From Planctomycetota bacterium (GTDB lineage Bacteria; Planctomycetota; Phycisphaerae; Sedimentisphaerales; Anaerobacaceae): DNA of 49,023 bases. The translations under genes and the position numbers were made by a program. Below the pieces are notes generated by a model, which saw nothing but the letters and a program-made list of their open reading frames with translations, was not told the origin of the DNA and made no database searches. The stretch covers positions 1 to 49,023 of the forward strand of contig JADFMM010000012.1 in assembly GCA_022563885.1 (NCBI GenBank), written 5' to 3'. This document shows, one piece after another, positions 16,714 through 24,605 of the stretch (its first letter is position 1; each line of letters begins with the position of its first letter).

Positions 16714-18033
16714 TTAGTTGGGGGCCGTCTCCTCGTTTCGGTTTCTCTTAATTTTTAGGGTCGGATCTCGATTGAGCAGGATACGGATTTGGTTGTCTCG
16801 GCTACCGGCGCCCGGCGCCAACAGGATCTTCTCATCGAAGTTGGCCATGATCTCTCGCATTGCCTCCTGATAGAGAGTGCTGATCACCAGCTCCCGCCGC
16901 TGGCGATATTCTGGTAGCAATTGAAGAAAAACGTCCGCACTGGAACGAGCAGACTCCACGACGGTGGTCTGGTAAGCCCGCGCCTCTGCGATGATGGACT
17001 GGGCCGTGCCTGCCAGTTGCTCCCAATAGGGGTCCAAATGGCCCTCTTCCAACGATCCCTGCCGCAGTCGCTTCACCATCTCTCGGGCCACGGGCCCGGC
17101 GCATTCGTTCAGTAGCGTCTGAGCCAGGGCCTCCGCATCAATCACCTTGGTCTTGGCATCTTGGCTGGCCTCAATGAAGGCCCGAAAGGCGTCATCTACC
17201 TGGCGGGGCCAGTGCATTTCGGTGAGCGTCACGTCCACGACGGAGATGCCGCTCTCAATCGCCCTCAGTTTCTCCTGAACGAGCCGCTGCACGCGATCGG
17301 GAATCGCCCCCTTACTCTCGATGGCCTCATCAATGGTGTAATGCACCAGCGTACGGACCACGGCATCTTCGAAGCAGCTCTGCAGGAGGGGTTTGACGCT
17401 TTCCCGCATCAGGTCCGCATAGACATCGCCCGGCTTGGGATCGGTCACGAAGACATTCTTGAAGAAGCGATAGACGTCATCGACCTTGTAGTGGCATTGC
17501 CAGCGTGAGTGCACGATGTTGTAGTCATCCCCTTGAGCCCCCAGTCCCTCTAGGCCGGCGACCCGCCGCTCGCCCCGCGTCAGGGCATAGCCGTCGTTGA
17601 CAGGGTTGAGCTTCGGCCCCGGGGGCCTCTGCCTGGGTCCCTGTCCCAATACCTCGCCCGGTCTCTGGAAATACCAGAAAGAGTTGATCGGCAGGTTGAC
17701 GCGTCGCTCGACCGGGATCTTGACCAACTCGTCGATGGGAAAGGGAAATACCCACTTCAAGCCGGGCCCCAAGACGACGCCTCCCTCACTGTCGACAATC
17801 TGTACCTTGCCAAACCTCAGGACGATCCCCTGCTCATCCGGGCCGATGGTCTGAAAGCCCGATCCCACCACGGCAATGACCAGCACGATCATGATGATCT
17901 TGAGAATCACGAAGCTGACGCGGAGCGCATCGGCCAGCGACTTGCCGGCGGCGCCCAGGTCCTCTGTCTCAGGTTCGCCTCCACCGCCTTCTTTGGGTTG
18001 AGTGCTAAGCGTGTCTTTTTCTTCTTCGGTCAT
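16714..18033 (-). CDS. SPFH/band 7 protein, HflK-like
   Basis: This 439-residue protein has a charged N-terminus of about 35 residues, a single membrane anchor at about 40-62 (SFVILKIIMIVLVIAVVGSGF), an SPFH domain beginning IGPDEQGIVLRFGKV, and a long helical region with a coiled coil. HflK and HflC form large membrane cages that regulate the FtsH protease and membrane domains in other bacteria. The family assignment is clear, but no ftsH gene is in the window. It is the third of three consecutive SPFH genes; the upstream hflC-like gene ends 58 bases before it. Relative to E. coli HflK, the SPFH domain carries a proline- and glycine-rich insertion near residues 125-150. Confidence 0.85.
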   Translation of the reverse strand: MTEEEKDTLSTQPKEGGGGEPETEDLGAAGKSLADALRVSFVILKIIMIVLVIAVVGSGFQTIGPDEQGIVLRFGKVQIVDSEGGVVLGPGLKWVFPFPIDELVKIPVERRVNLPINSFWYFQRPGEVLGQGPRQRPPGPKLNPVNDGYALTRGERRVAGLEGLGAQGDDYNIVHSRWQCHYKVDDVYRFFKNVFVTDPKPGDVYADLMRESVKPLLQSCFEDAVVRTLVHYTIDEAIESKGAIPDRVQRLVQEKLRAIESGISVVDVTLTEMHWPRQVDDAFRAFIEASQDAKTKVIDAEALAQTLLNECAGPVAREMVKRLRQGSLEEGHLDPYWEQLAGTAQSIIAEARAYQTTVVESARSSADVFLQLLPEYRQRRELVISTLYQEAMREIMANFDEKILLAPGAGSRDNQIRILLNRDPTLKIKRNRNEETAPN

Positions 18034-18091
18034 TGAATCACCAATCCAGACGATTGCACGGGTTCTCTAGTGTCCGAGCCGGCGCTGCCCG

Positions 18092-18982
18092 CTACTCTTT
18101 CAGATCTGGAACCCCTCTGAGCAGATCGAACGGACCCACGTCGGTGGGTATCACGAGAGTCGTCCGCTCCGCGAGCATGGACTTGAGCGATTCCAGCTCT
18201 TGCAGGAAAATGGCAAACTCCGGACTCTCATCCAGCATCGCGAAGTACTTGGCCGCATCGGCATCGCCCTGCCCGGCGATCTCCTTGGCCCGGCTTTCGG
18301 CCGCGGCCAGCAATTCCTTCTGCATGGCCGTCGCCTCCGCCGTGATCCGGGTGGCCTCCGCAACGCCCCTCGAAATGGTATCCGTGGTCTTGGTATTCCG
18401 CGCGGCGCGCATCCGCTCGAACACCTTTTCCGTGGTGTCCTCATTGATCTTGAACTGCTTGATGCCCAAGGTAGCGATCTTGATGCCATACTCGGTCTGC
18501 ATCGCCTTCCGCAGGTCCGCGAGCATTTCCTGCTGGATCTCGTCGATCTTGATCTTATTGGGATCGCCGTTGACGAAATCAGAGAAGCTGTGCTGACCGA
18601 CTATTCGGTTTTGCGTGTCAGTGATGTAACTGAAGAGCTTGTTCTTCGCCTCCTTCACGCTGCCGATGGTGCTGTAGAACTTCAGGGGATCCTCTATGCG
18701 CCAGATCACATAGGTCTTGATGATGATCGGTACCGCACCCCGCGTGGGTGTCTCGATCAGATCGGCTTCATAGAGTCGCAGGCGGGCATCGTACTTCCTG
18801 ACCTTTTCGATGGGAGTGGGCCATTTGAAATAGAGTCCCGGCTCGTTCATGTGCCGATCCGGTTTGCCCAGCCGCATCACAAAGGCCCGCTCCGTCTCTC
18901 TGACCTGGAAGGAGATCAGCATCAACCCCAGTACGCCGAGGATCAGAAAGACGAGCACCAGGACGCCTACGTTCTTCTTCAT
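18092..18982 (-). CDS. hflC: SPFH/band 7 protein, HflC-like
   Basis: This 296-residue protein has a typical HflC layout: an N-terminal anchor (residues 6-24), the SPFH domain starting at VRETERAFVMRLGKPDRH with GLYFKWPTPIEKVRKYDAR, then the helical region with ARNTKTTDTISRGVAEATR and AESRAKEIAGQGDADAAKYFA, which is the conserved HflC coiled coil. It should pair with one of the two HflK-like proteins encoded beside it. Its start codon overlaps the stop of the upstream 683-residue SPFH gene by four bases, so the two are translationally coupled. Confidence 0.9.
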   Translation of the reverse strand: MKKNVGVLVLVFLILGVLGLMLISFQVRETERAFVMRLGKPDRHMNEPGLYFKWPTPIEKVRKYDARLRLYEADLIETPTRGAVPIIIKTYVIWRIEDPLKFYSTIGSVKEAKNKLFSYITDTQNRIVGQHSFSDFVNGDPNKIKIDEIQQEMLADLRKAMQTEYGIKIATLGIKQFKINEDTTEKVFERMRAARNTKTTDTISRGVAEATRITAEATAMQKELLAAAESRAKEIAGQGDADAAKYFAMLDESPEFAIFLQELESLKSMLAERTTLVIPTDVGPFDLLRGVPDLKE

Positions 18983-21030
18983 GGTGAGTTGGTCTCCTCG
19001 ATGGCCCCTAAGTCATACAGATCGGGCATCAGTTTCTCTTGCAGATCGATGATCGTGACACGACTGGCATTCGGATCATCGACGATGACGTATTTGCGAA
19101 CCTCCGGCAGGACCTCCGCCAAGGCCTGCAAACGCAGATAACTGGTATAGATCTCGGGGGCGGCCTGGTAGGCTTGCACCTGGCCGGCGAAACGCTGACC
19201 GGTGGCCCGGGCCAATGTCACCTTCTCGAAGGCAGCGGCCTGGGCCTCCCGCAGGATCCTGAAGATATCGCCCTTGGCCTGCATCATGGCCGCATCCAAT
19301 CGCGCTTCCAACTCCGCCTGCTTTTCGGCTTGTCCCCGAGCCGCCTGGTAGGCCTTGAGAAGCCGATAGAGTGCATGGGCCTCCTCTACCGACCCCGCCA
19401 ACGTGGTCAAACTGAGAATGCGGACCGTCTGCGCCTCCAGTATCAAGGCCTGTTTCTGCTGCACGGCGCCGACGACCGCCTGATAGTCCTTGGCCACATC
19501 GGGAGGCGGATGAATGCCCTGCAATCCGAGAAAGACGATCTCCACCCCCAAGCTTTGCTCGTCGGCCGCTCGCTGCACATTGTCCTTGAGCACCCGCTTG
19601 GCCCTGGCTCGGCCGGCGCCCAAGAGACTTTCCCCCTGCTGCTGCCCGACATCGATGGTGGCACTCGCGGCAAACTTCGCCAACTCCTGGTAACAGATGA
19701 CCTCCAGGGCCGCATCGGGATCGGCGTGGCTGTAGACATAGTCGTGCAGGTCGCGGATCTTGTAGTGCACCGGCATATTGGCCTTGACCAGACTCACGGG
19801 CAGCGCCCCTTCGTGGTCCTCGTCCTCGACGGTCCCGCTGGCCACCAGCACGCTGAACTCTTCTTCATGGTGGGCGGTGCCCCAGAGCAGTTCGCCACGC
19901 TCGGGCTCCAGCGTCTCGGGGTTTATCTTGGGGACATAGCCCACATAGAGTGCCCGGACTCTTTCCGTCGCATAGACGTAGGCCCGATCGATGGGCCAGG
20001 GCCACTTCAGAGAGAGGCCCGGTTTGAGCCGCACCGGCTCACCCTGGACCAGCACCGGCCGACCAAAGTGTTCCAGCACACCCTCTTCGCCGGTCTCTAC
20101 GATGACCAGACAACTGCAGAGGTAGAGCGTCAGCGCACCGAAGAGGATCAGGGGTACCATCGCCTTTTCCAACAGCAGGTAAAACCAGGTCTGTGACACC
20201 TTGAAGCCAAACTGGTAGTCCATGGCGCTGGCCGCACCCTGGAAGAATCCCCCCGGTCCATTCACGATGCCAATGATGCGACTGTCGAAGGCCGCCTTGT
20301 TGTAGCGTCCCTTGATGCGAGGCCGATAGATGTCGAAGACCACATTGAGAACCGTCTCGATACCCAGCACCCCCAAGAGAATCAGAACGACCCAGGCCAT
20401 CACATCGACGATCACACTCTGTTGGAAGAGCGCCCAGGCCAGCCCCACCGCCAGGGCGAAACAGAGCACGGACAAGGCCAACAGGGCACTGCTGCCGGCC
20501 CGCAAGGGTCTCCAAGCGGGCTCGGCCGACATGCCAGTGGCATAACGGGACATCAGGAAGCTGGCAAAGGCCGCGGCCGTCATGAGCACCGCCGTGATGA
20601 GCGGCTCCTTGGGTGTCACCTCGGCGGCGGCCATCACGATGCGGGACACTTGCCATGCCATGATCATCTGGAACGTGCCGATGAGCAGGGAGAAGCCGGG
20701 CAAGCACCACTTCTCGTAGGTCTCCAGACGCCGCTGCGCCACCGCCAATAGCTCCGCCTTCTCTCCGCCCGGATGGAAGAGGGTGGAATCGCCGCCCGCG
20801 TGGCTGAGTTCCGTCATGTCCAGCCGCTCCTGCTCGGCCATTGAGCGCAGGTGAAACTGCAGCGCCAGTACAAACCAAATCATCGCCGCAGACAGGAATT
20901 GCCAGCTAATGGCGGCAACCGCTACCTGGCCATTCGAGCGTCCCAAGAAGAAGGCGATGCCAAAGAGGACTAGGCTGAGTCCCAGGGATATCCAGGAAAC
21001 AACTTCCGCACTCTTGGATGACCTTGTCAT
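18979..21030 (-). CDS. Large HflK-like SPFH protein with multi-spanning N-terminal domain
   Basis: This is a 683-residue protein, about twice the length of normal HflK. Roughly the first 310 residues form a multi-spanning membrane region, with hydrophobic segments near 10-28, 40-58, 108-130, 145-160, 180-225 and 290-310. An SPFH domain follows from about 312 (IVETGEEGVLEHFGRPVLVQ), with VKANMPVHYKIRDLHDYVY, and then a long coiled coil ending in VIVDDPNASRVTIIDLQEKL. This fused membrane-domain architecture is different from E. coli HflK. It is the first gene of the eight-gene operon and is coupled to hflC by a four-base overlap. I infer that the three SPFH proteins form one membrane assembly. 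Confidence 0.8.
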   Translation of the reverse strand: MTRSSKSAEVVSWISLGLSLVLFGIAFFLGRSNGQVAVAAISWQFLSAAMIWFVLALQFHLRSMAEQERLDMTELSHAGGDSTLFHPGGEKAELLAVAQRRLETYEKWCLPGFSLLIGTFQMIMAWQVSRIVMAAAEVTPKEPLITAVLMTAAAFASFLMSRYATGMSAEPAWRPLRAGSSALLALSVLCFALAVGLAWALFQQSVIVDVMAWVVLILLGVLGIETVLNVVFDIYRPRIKGRYNKAAFDSRIIGIVNGPGGFFQGAASAMDYQFGFKVSQTWFYLLLEKAMVPLILFGALTLYLCSCLVIVETGEEGVLEHFGRPVLVQGEPVRLKPGLSLKWPWPIDRAYVYATERVRALYVGYVPKINPETLEPERGELLWGTAHHEEEFSVLVASGTVEDEDHEGALPVSLVKANMPVHYKIRDLHDYVYSHADPDAALEVICYQELAKFAASATIDVGQQQGESLLGAGRARAKRVLKDNVQRAADEQSLGVEIVFLGLQGIHPPPDVAKDYQAVVGAVQQKQALILEAQTVRILSLTTLAGSVEEAHALYRLLKAYQAARGQAEKQAELEARLDAAMMQAKGDIFRILREAQAAAFEKVTLARATGQRFAGQVQAYQAAPEIYTSYLRLQALAEVLPEVRKYVIVDDPNASRVTIIDLQEKLMPDLYDLGAIEETNSP

Positions 21031-21151
21031 TCTAACCCCTCAAAACCCTAGCTATTCACTGCGCTACCCTGTACGCGTCTACATCAGTGCGAACAAGAAC
21101 ATCATGCGTCTAGTATCTAGGGAACAAGTGTCTTATGGACACTGTAGCGTC

Positions 21152-21180
21152 TTTACAAACACGGATTTTCGGACTATAAC
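21152..21180 (+). promoter_or_regulatory. Probable sigma70-type promoter for the divergent permease
   Basis: TTTACA (21152-21157) and TATAAC (21175-21180) are separated by 17 bases. The start near 21187 gives a leader of about 88 bases before the gene at 21275. No equally good promoter was seen for the minus-strand operon in the same 244-base gap. Confidence 0.5.
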
Positions 21181-21274
21181 AACTATTCTCACAATCGAGT
21201 AGGGCAAAATTCTGTGGATGCTGCGGCATCGCGAGAATGGTGCCAAACATGAATCTTAGGCCGGTTATTGCCAC

Positions 21275-22240
21275 ATGTACATACTGCTAACGATTGCAAA
21301 GAACACATTCACCGAGACGCTGAGGCAACCCATTTATGCCATTATTATTGCCTCCGCCATTCTGCTCTTCGTCATCAGCCCATCTCTGACCATGTACACG
21401 ATGAGTGACGACAACAAGCTCCTGCGGGAGATAGGCCTGTCTACGCTATTCTTGACGAGTTTGTTCATAGCGATTTTTAGTGCCTCAGGCGCTGTGGCTC
21501 AAGAGTTGGAGAGCAAGACCGTAACCACCGTGCTGAGCAAACCGGTGCGGCGCCCCATATTCATCCTCGGCAAATTCTTGGGCGTATCCTCTGCTGTGGC
21601 GATTGCCCATTTTATCTGTACGACGGCCCTCTTAATGGCCATCCGGCACGGTGTCCTGGAATCCGCCGGCGACGAACATGACTGGACCGTCATCCTTGCC
21701 GCAACCGTCTCGGTGTTTGCGAGCCTGCTGCTGGCAGCCTTCTTCGACTACTACTTCGGCTGGAAGTTCTCCTCAACGGCGGTCCTGCTGCTGGCCCTGT
21801 TTTCCGCGTTCTCCTTGATCTTCCTGGGTTTCATCGACCGTCACTGGGCATTCCACCCGGCAGAGAACGGCTTCAATGCCATTGACGTCTGGGGCACCGT
21901 GTTGCTCCTCCTCGCCGCCATCATCTTGACGGCCTGGGCCACGCTCTTTTCCTCTCGCTTCAATATCGTGGTGACCCTGTCTGTCTGCGTCGGCATCTTC
22001 CTATTGGGCTTGGTCAGCGACTATGTGTTCGGCCGTTTCGCGGAGACCCATCTCTGGGCCAAGATCGGCTACTACCTCGTCCCCAACCTACAGATCTTCT
22101 GGATCTCCGACGCGATCTATGAGGAGAGCAGCAAGATCACCTTCCGGTATCTGGCCATGGCAGCCAGCTACACCGCCTGCTACACGGGGGCGGTCTTGGC
22201 GGCAGCCATCGCGCTTTTCCAGCGTCGCCAGATCGGATAG
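21275..22240 (+). CDS. ABC-2 type transporter permease
   Basis: This 321-residue membrane protein has about seven hydrophobic segments. The block ELESKTVTTVLSKPVRRPIFILGKFLGV parallels the motif in the permease at 12033-13445, so the two are related. No ATPase gene adjoins it. It diverges from the SPFH-to-PcrA operon and could share that operon's ATPase, making a heterodimeric permease; this is inference. The ATG at 21275 begins the first hydrophobic segment, but no good ribosome binding site is visible. Its 3' end converges on the acetyltransferase gene with a 22-base gap. Confidence 0.8.
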   Translation: MYILLTIAKNTFTETLRQPIYAIIIASAILLFVISPSLTMYTMSDDNKLLREIGLSTLFLTSLFIAIFSASGAVAQELESKTVTTVLSKPVRRPIFILGKFLGVSSAVAIAHFICTTALLMAIRHGVLESAGDEHDWTVILAATVSVFASLLLAAFFDYYFGWKFSSTAVLLLALFSAFSLIFLGFIDRHWAFHPAENGFNAIDVWGTVLLLLAAIILTAWATLFSSRFNIVVTLSVCVGIFLLGLVSDYVFGRFAETHLWAKIGYYLVPNLQIFWISDAIYEESSKITFRYLAMAASYTACYTGAVLAAAIALFQRRQIG

Positions 22241-22262
22241 GGTGAAGGCACGGGGGCGTTCG

Positions 22263-22727
22263 TCATGCCTCGCTCGACACGGTGCGCAGGACGGCAATTT
22301 CGTCGCAGGCATGCTGTTTGGGACATAGGGCGCAGTCCTTCCAAACCTTCATCGGCAGGCTTTCCTTGGTGACTTCGTGGAAGTCCGCCTTGGCAAAAAA
22401 GCCGGCCTCCAGCGTCAAAGCGAACACTCGCTTGATCCCCATCCCTCTCGCCATCGCCAGGGACTCTTGCACCAGGGCCTTGCCCACACCGCGGCCACGG
22501 GCACTGGGCCAAACCGCCAGGGATTTGATCTCAGCCAGATCCTCCCAAACGATCGCCAAGGCGCAGCAGCCCAGGATTGCTTGCTCATCATGGGCGATCA
22601 GGAAGGTCTGAAGATTCTCATAGATATCCGCCATCGAGCGGAAGAGCAGGAGATCTAGCTCGGCACTGTCCCGGATCAGGGCATGAATCTCTTTCGCGTC
22701 AGCCGTTGTTGCACTGCGTACCTTCAT
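22263..22727 (-). CDS. GNAT acetyltransferase, short ArgA (N-acetylglutamate synthase) type
   Basis: This 154-residue single-domain GNAT protein has IRDSAELDLLLFRSMADIYENLQTFLIA, GCCALAIVWEDLAEIKSLAVWPSARGRGVGKALVQ (the acetyl-CoA loop is RGRGVG) and a C-terminal block KVWKDCALCPKQHACDE. This pattern is that of the short N-acetylglutamate synthases, which make the first intermediate of arginine synthesis in bacteria lacking classical ArgA. The three Cys near the end could bind a metal. No arg gene is adjacent, so other amino-acid substrates remain possible. The start at 22727 (MKVRSATTADAK) fits the family; the frame extends six codons further upstream. Confidence 0.78.
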   Translation of the reverse strand: MKVRSATTADAKEIHALIRDSAELDLLLFRSMADIYENLQTFLIAHDEQAILGCCALAIVWEDLAEIKSLAVWPSARGRGVGKALVQESLAMARGMGIKRVFALTLEAGFFAKADFHEVTKESLPMKVWKDCALCPKQHACDEIAVLRTVSSEA

Positions 22728-22794
22728 GGGCCAAGTATGCAACAAGGGCGTCCCTTAATCAACTCCTTCCCAGGGAGGCCGCTCAAAAATGTTG

Positions 22795-22954
22795 GGCTCC
22801 GTCTAAAAACTCCATCTGGCTTCGAGCGGCCCTTTTTACGCCTAGCTGCATCCGGCTGCATCGACGATAGAACCAACATCGCCTGCTTTGCCGTCTTTGC
22901 CGGGCGAAAAAATGGCTCGCTCTCGGGCCGACGGCGGAGTTTTTAGACAGAGCC
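22795..22954. repeat. MITE-like element, family C, copy 1
   Basis: This is a 160-bp non-coding element with 19-base terminal inverted repeats at 22795-22813 (GGCTCCGTCTAAAAACTCC) and 22936-22954 (GGAGTTTTTAGACAGAGCC), matching at 18 of 19 positions. A shorter relative lies at 33265-33350; both carry ATCTGGCTTC near the left end. The 22728-23131 gap has no gene, only this element and a leader hairpin. Confidence 0.7.
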
Positions 22955-23028
22955 TAGAAAAGGCTGGAAAAGCGGTTCTCTCTTGGCTATGGTATGGCGC
23001 AATCCGGCAGGATGTGTAACAATTGGGG

Positions 23029-23105
23029 TTCACGGTTTCGAGTCCACGCGCCAGCGTGGGAACACCTTTGTCTTGGAAGTCATGCCGCTGCCCTTGAACC
23101 GTGAA
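23029..23105 (+). promoter_or_regulatory. Two-level hairpin in the leader of the acyl-chain cluster
   Basis: TTCACGGTT (23029-23037) is perfectly complementary to AACCGTGAA (23097-23105). Inside it, CCACGC (23044-23049) pairs with GCGTGG (23054-23059) around a four-base loop. The structure ends 26 bases before the first start codon and could affect translation or termination. No known riboswitch was recognised. Confidence 0.4.
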
Positions 23106-23131
23106 TGGTGAACCATGAACCTGAATTGGCT

Positions 23132-23599
23132 ATGAAATACTTCCTCGTTGACAAAGTGGACTCCCTTGAATCGGGCAAGAGGATCAAGACCTCCAAGTGC
23201 GTAACCTTGGCGGAAGAGTACCTGAGCGACCATTTCCCCACCTTTCCGGTACTGCCCGGCGTTCTGCAATTGCAGGGTTTGATCGAGTCCGCCGCCTGGT
23301 TGGTGAGAGAGGCAGAAAACTTTGCCCACAGCATGATTCTGTTGAAGCAGACACGCAACGTCAAGTTTAAACGTTTCCTGGCCCCGGGCGAAAAAATTAA
23401 CTACACCATCACCGTTAAAGCCCTGGACGAGGAATTGAGCAGCTTTGTGGGCCACGGCGAGTCCGAAGGCCGTCGGGTCGTGGAAGCCCGATTCGCCCTG
23501 CGACATTTCAATCTGGTAGACCGCAGCGATTCCTTTGCCAGTGCGGATGCCGAGGTGATCGAGAGTCTGAAGTCACGATGGAAAATCCTTTGTTTATAA
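23132..23599 (+). CDS. FabZ-like hotdog protein lacking the catalytic Glu
   Basis: This 155-residue hotdog-fold protein is related to 3-hydroxyacyl-ACP dehydratase FabZ. The catalytic His is present (H34 in SDHFPTFPVLPGV), but the position of the catalytic Glu is Gln48 (VLQLQGLIES). The second dehydratase, encoded at 24081, has H34 and Glu48 in the same numbering. The protein is therefore probably inactive alone and may be the partner subunit of a heteromeric dehydratase, as known for ApeI/ApeP in aryl polyene synthesis. It is the first gene of the cluster. The ATG at 23132 (MKYFLVDKVD) was preferred to 23105, which lies in the leader hairpin. Confidence 0.8.
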   Translation: MKYFLVDKVDSLESGKRIKTSKCVTLAEEYLSDHFPTFPVLPGVLQLQGLIESAAWLVREAENFAHSMILLKQTRNVKFKRFLAPGEKINYTITVKALDEELSSFVGHGESEGRRVVEARFALRHFNLVDRSDSFASADAEVIESLKSRWKILCL

Positions 23600-23684
23600 C
23601 GGAAGCAGAGACACCCAAGGCACAAAAAGGATGGGTCGTCGTCCCCGTACGCGACTTGTTTTTGAAAAGGACCGGAGGCAACCC

Positions 23685-24074
23685 ATGGATGCAACTCGCG
23701 ACAAGATACTAGAGCAAATCACAGAAGTCTTGGTCGATGCCCTGGGCGTTGATGAGGATGAAGTCCTGCCGGAGGCGACCCTTATGGAGGACCTGGGCGC
23801 CGAGAGCATCGACTTTCTCGATATCGTCTTCCGCTTGGAGAAGGCCTTCGACATCAAGATCGAACGTGAGGAGCTGTTTCCCGTGGAGACCCTCATGAAC
23901 GATCCGGCGCTGGTCCAAGACAACGTCCTGACGGACGAGGGTCTGGCGCTACTGAAGGAGAAGATGGGACACAGCGACATCACGGAGTTTGAGAAGGACC
24001 CCAACGTCAACCGACTCGGCGATCTGTTCACCGTCAATGCGGTGGTCAACTTTGTAGAAACAAGACTCCGTTAG
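23685..24074 (+). CDS. Acyl carrier protein, extended
   Basis: This 129-residue acidic protein carries the phosphopantetheine attachment serine, Ser41, in GAESIDFLDIVF. It holds the growing acyl chain as a thioester for the neighbouring ketosynthases and dehydratases. Normal AcpP has about 78 residues. Here the ACP fold is extended after about residue 75, including LLKEKMGHSDITEFEKDP, and ends with a segment like the last ACP helix (FTVNAVVNFVE). The start at 23685 has GGAGG upstream. The next gene begins six bases after the stop. It is probably a dedicated ACP, not the general fatty-acid ACP. Confidence 0.87.
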   Translation: MDATRDKILEQITEVLVDALGVDEDEVLPEATLMEDLGAESIDFLDIVFRLEKAFDIKIEREELFPVETLMNDPALVQDNVLTDEGLALLKEKMGHSDITEFEKDPNVNRLGDLFTVNAVVNFVETRLR

Positions 24075-24080
24075 GTCGTC

Positions 24081-24605
24081 ATGCGTTGGATTTGGATAGA
24101 TCGATTCGTTGATTTTCAGAGTGGCCGTCGGGCATCGGCCATCAAGAACGTGACATTGGCGGAAGAACACCTCCACGATCACTTCCCCGGCTTCCCCATC
24201 ATGCCCGAGTGCCTGATGATCGAGGCCATGGCGCAGACAGCGGGTATCCTGGTGGGAGAAGCGCGGGCGTTTCAGGAAAAAGTGATACTCGCCAAGGTCA
24301 AGAAAGCGGTCTTCTTTCACTATGTCTGTCCCGGTGACTCTCTGCGGATCGACGCCGAGATCGAAACCATTACGCCCGAGGCGGCCAGCACCAGGGGAAC
24401 CCTCTCCCGGGCCTCCGAAACGATCGCGGAGATCGAGCTGCTGTTCAGCCATGTCGATCAGAACCTGGGCGGCAGCGAGTTCCCCCGGCAGAACTTTGTC
24501 TTCGAGGACAATACCTTCAAATCTCTGCTGCGATCCTTCCTGGCAGAGCGTCCCACCGACCAGAACGCCGAGCACCCACGCAGCCCTCTGGAGCCGTCGA
24601 CATGA
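24081..24605 (+). CDS. FabZ-like 3-hydroxyacyl-ACP dehydratase, catalytic
   Basis: This 174-residue hotdog protein has the catalytic pair His34 (HDHFPGFPIMP) and Glu48 (CLMIEAMAQ), as in FabZ. It should dehydrate 3-hydroxyacyl-ACP to the trans-2-enoyl form. The usual PGV after the proline is PEC here. A polar C-terminal tail of about 20 residues follows the fold. Its stop overlaps the start of the next ketosynthase-like gene by four bases (ATGA), so the two are translationally coupled. Confidence 0.87.
   Translation: MRWIWIDRFVDFQSGRRASAIKNVTLAEEHLHDHFPGFPIMPECLMIEAMAQTAGILVGEARAFQEKVILAKVKKAVFFHYVCPGDSLRIDAEIETITPEAASTRGTLSRASETIAEIELLFSHVDQNLGGSEFPRQNFVFEDNTFKSLLRSFLAERPTDQNAEHPRSPLEPST

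Noticed and set aside
22720-23131. tRNA gene near 23030 because of the GGTTTCGAGTCC-like string
   Set aside because: The T-arm-like string is not part of a cloverleaf; the bases pair better in the leader hairpin described.
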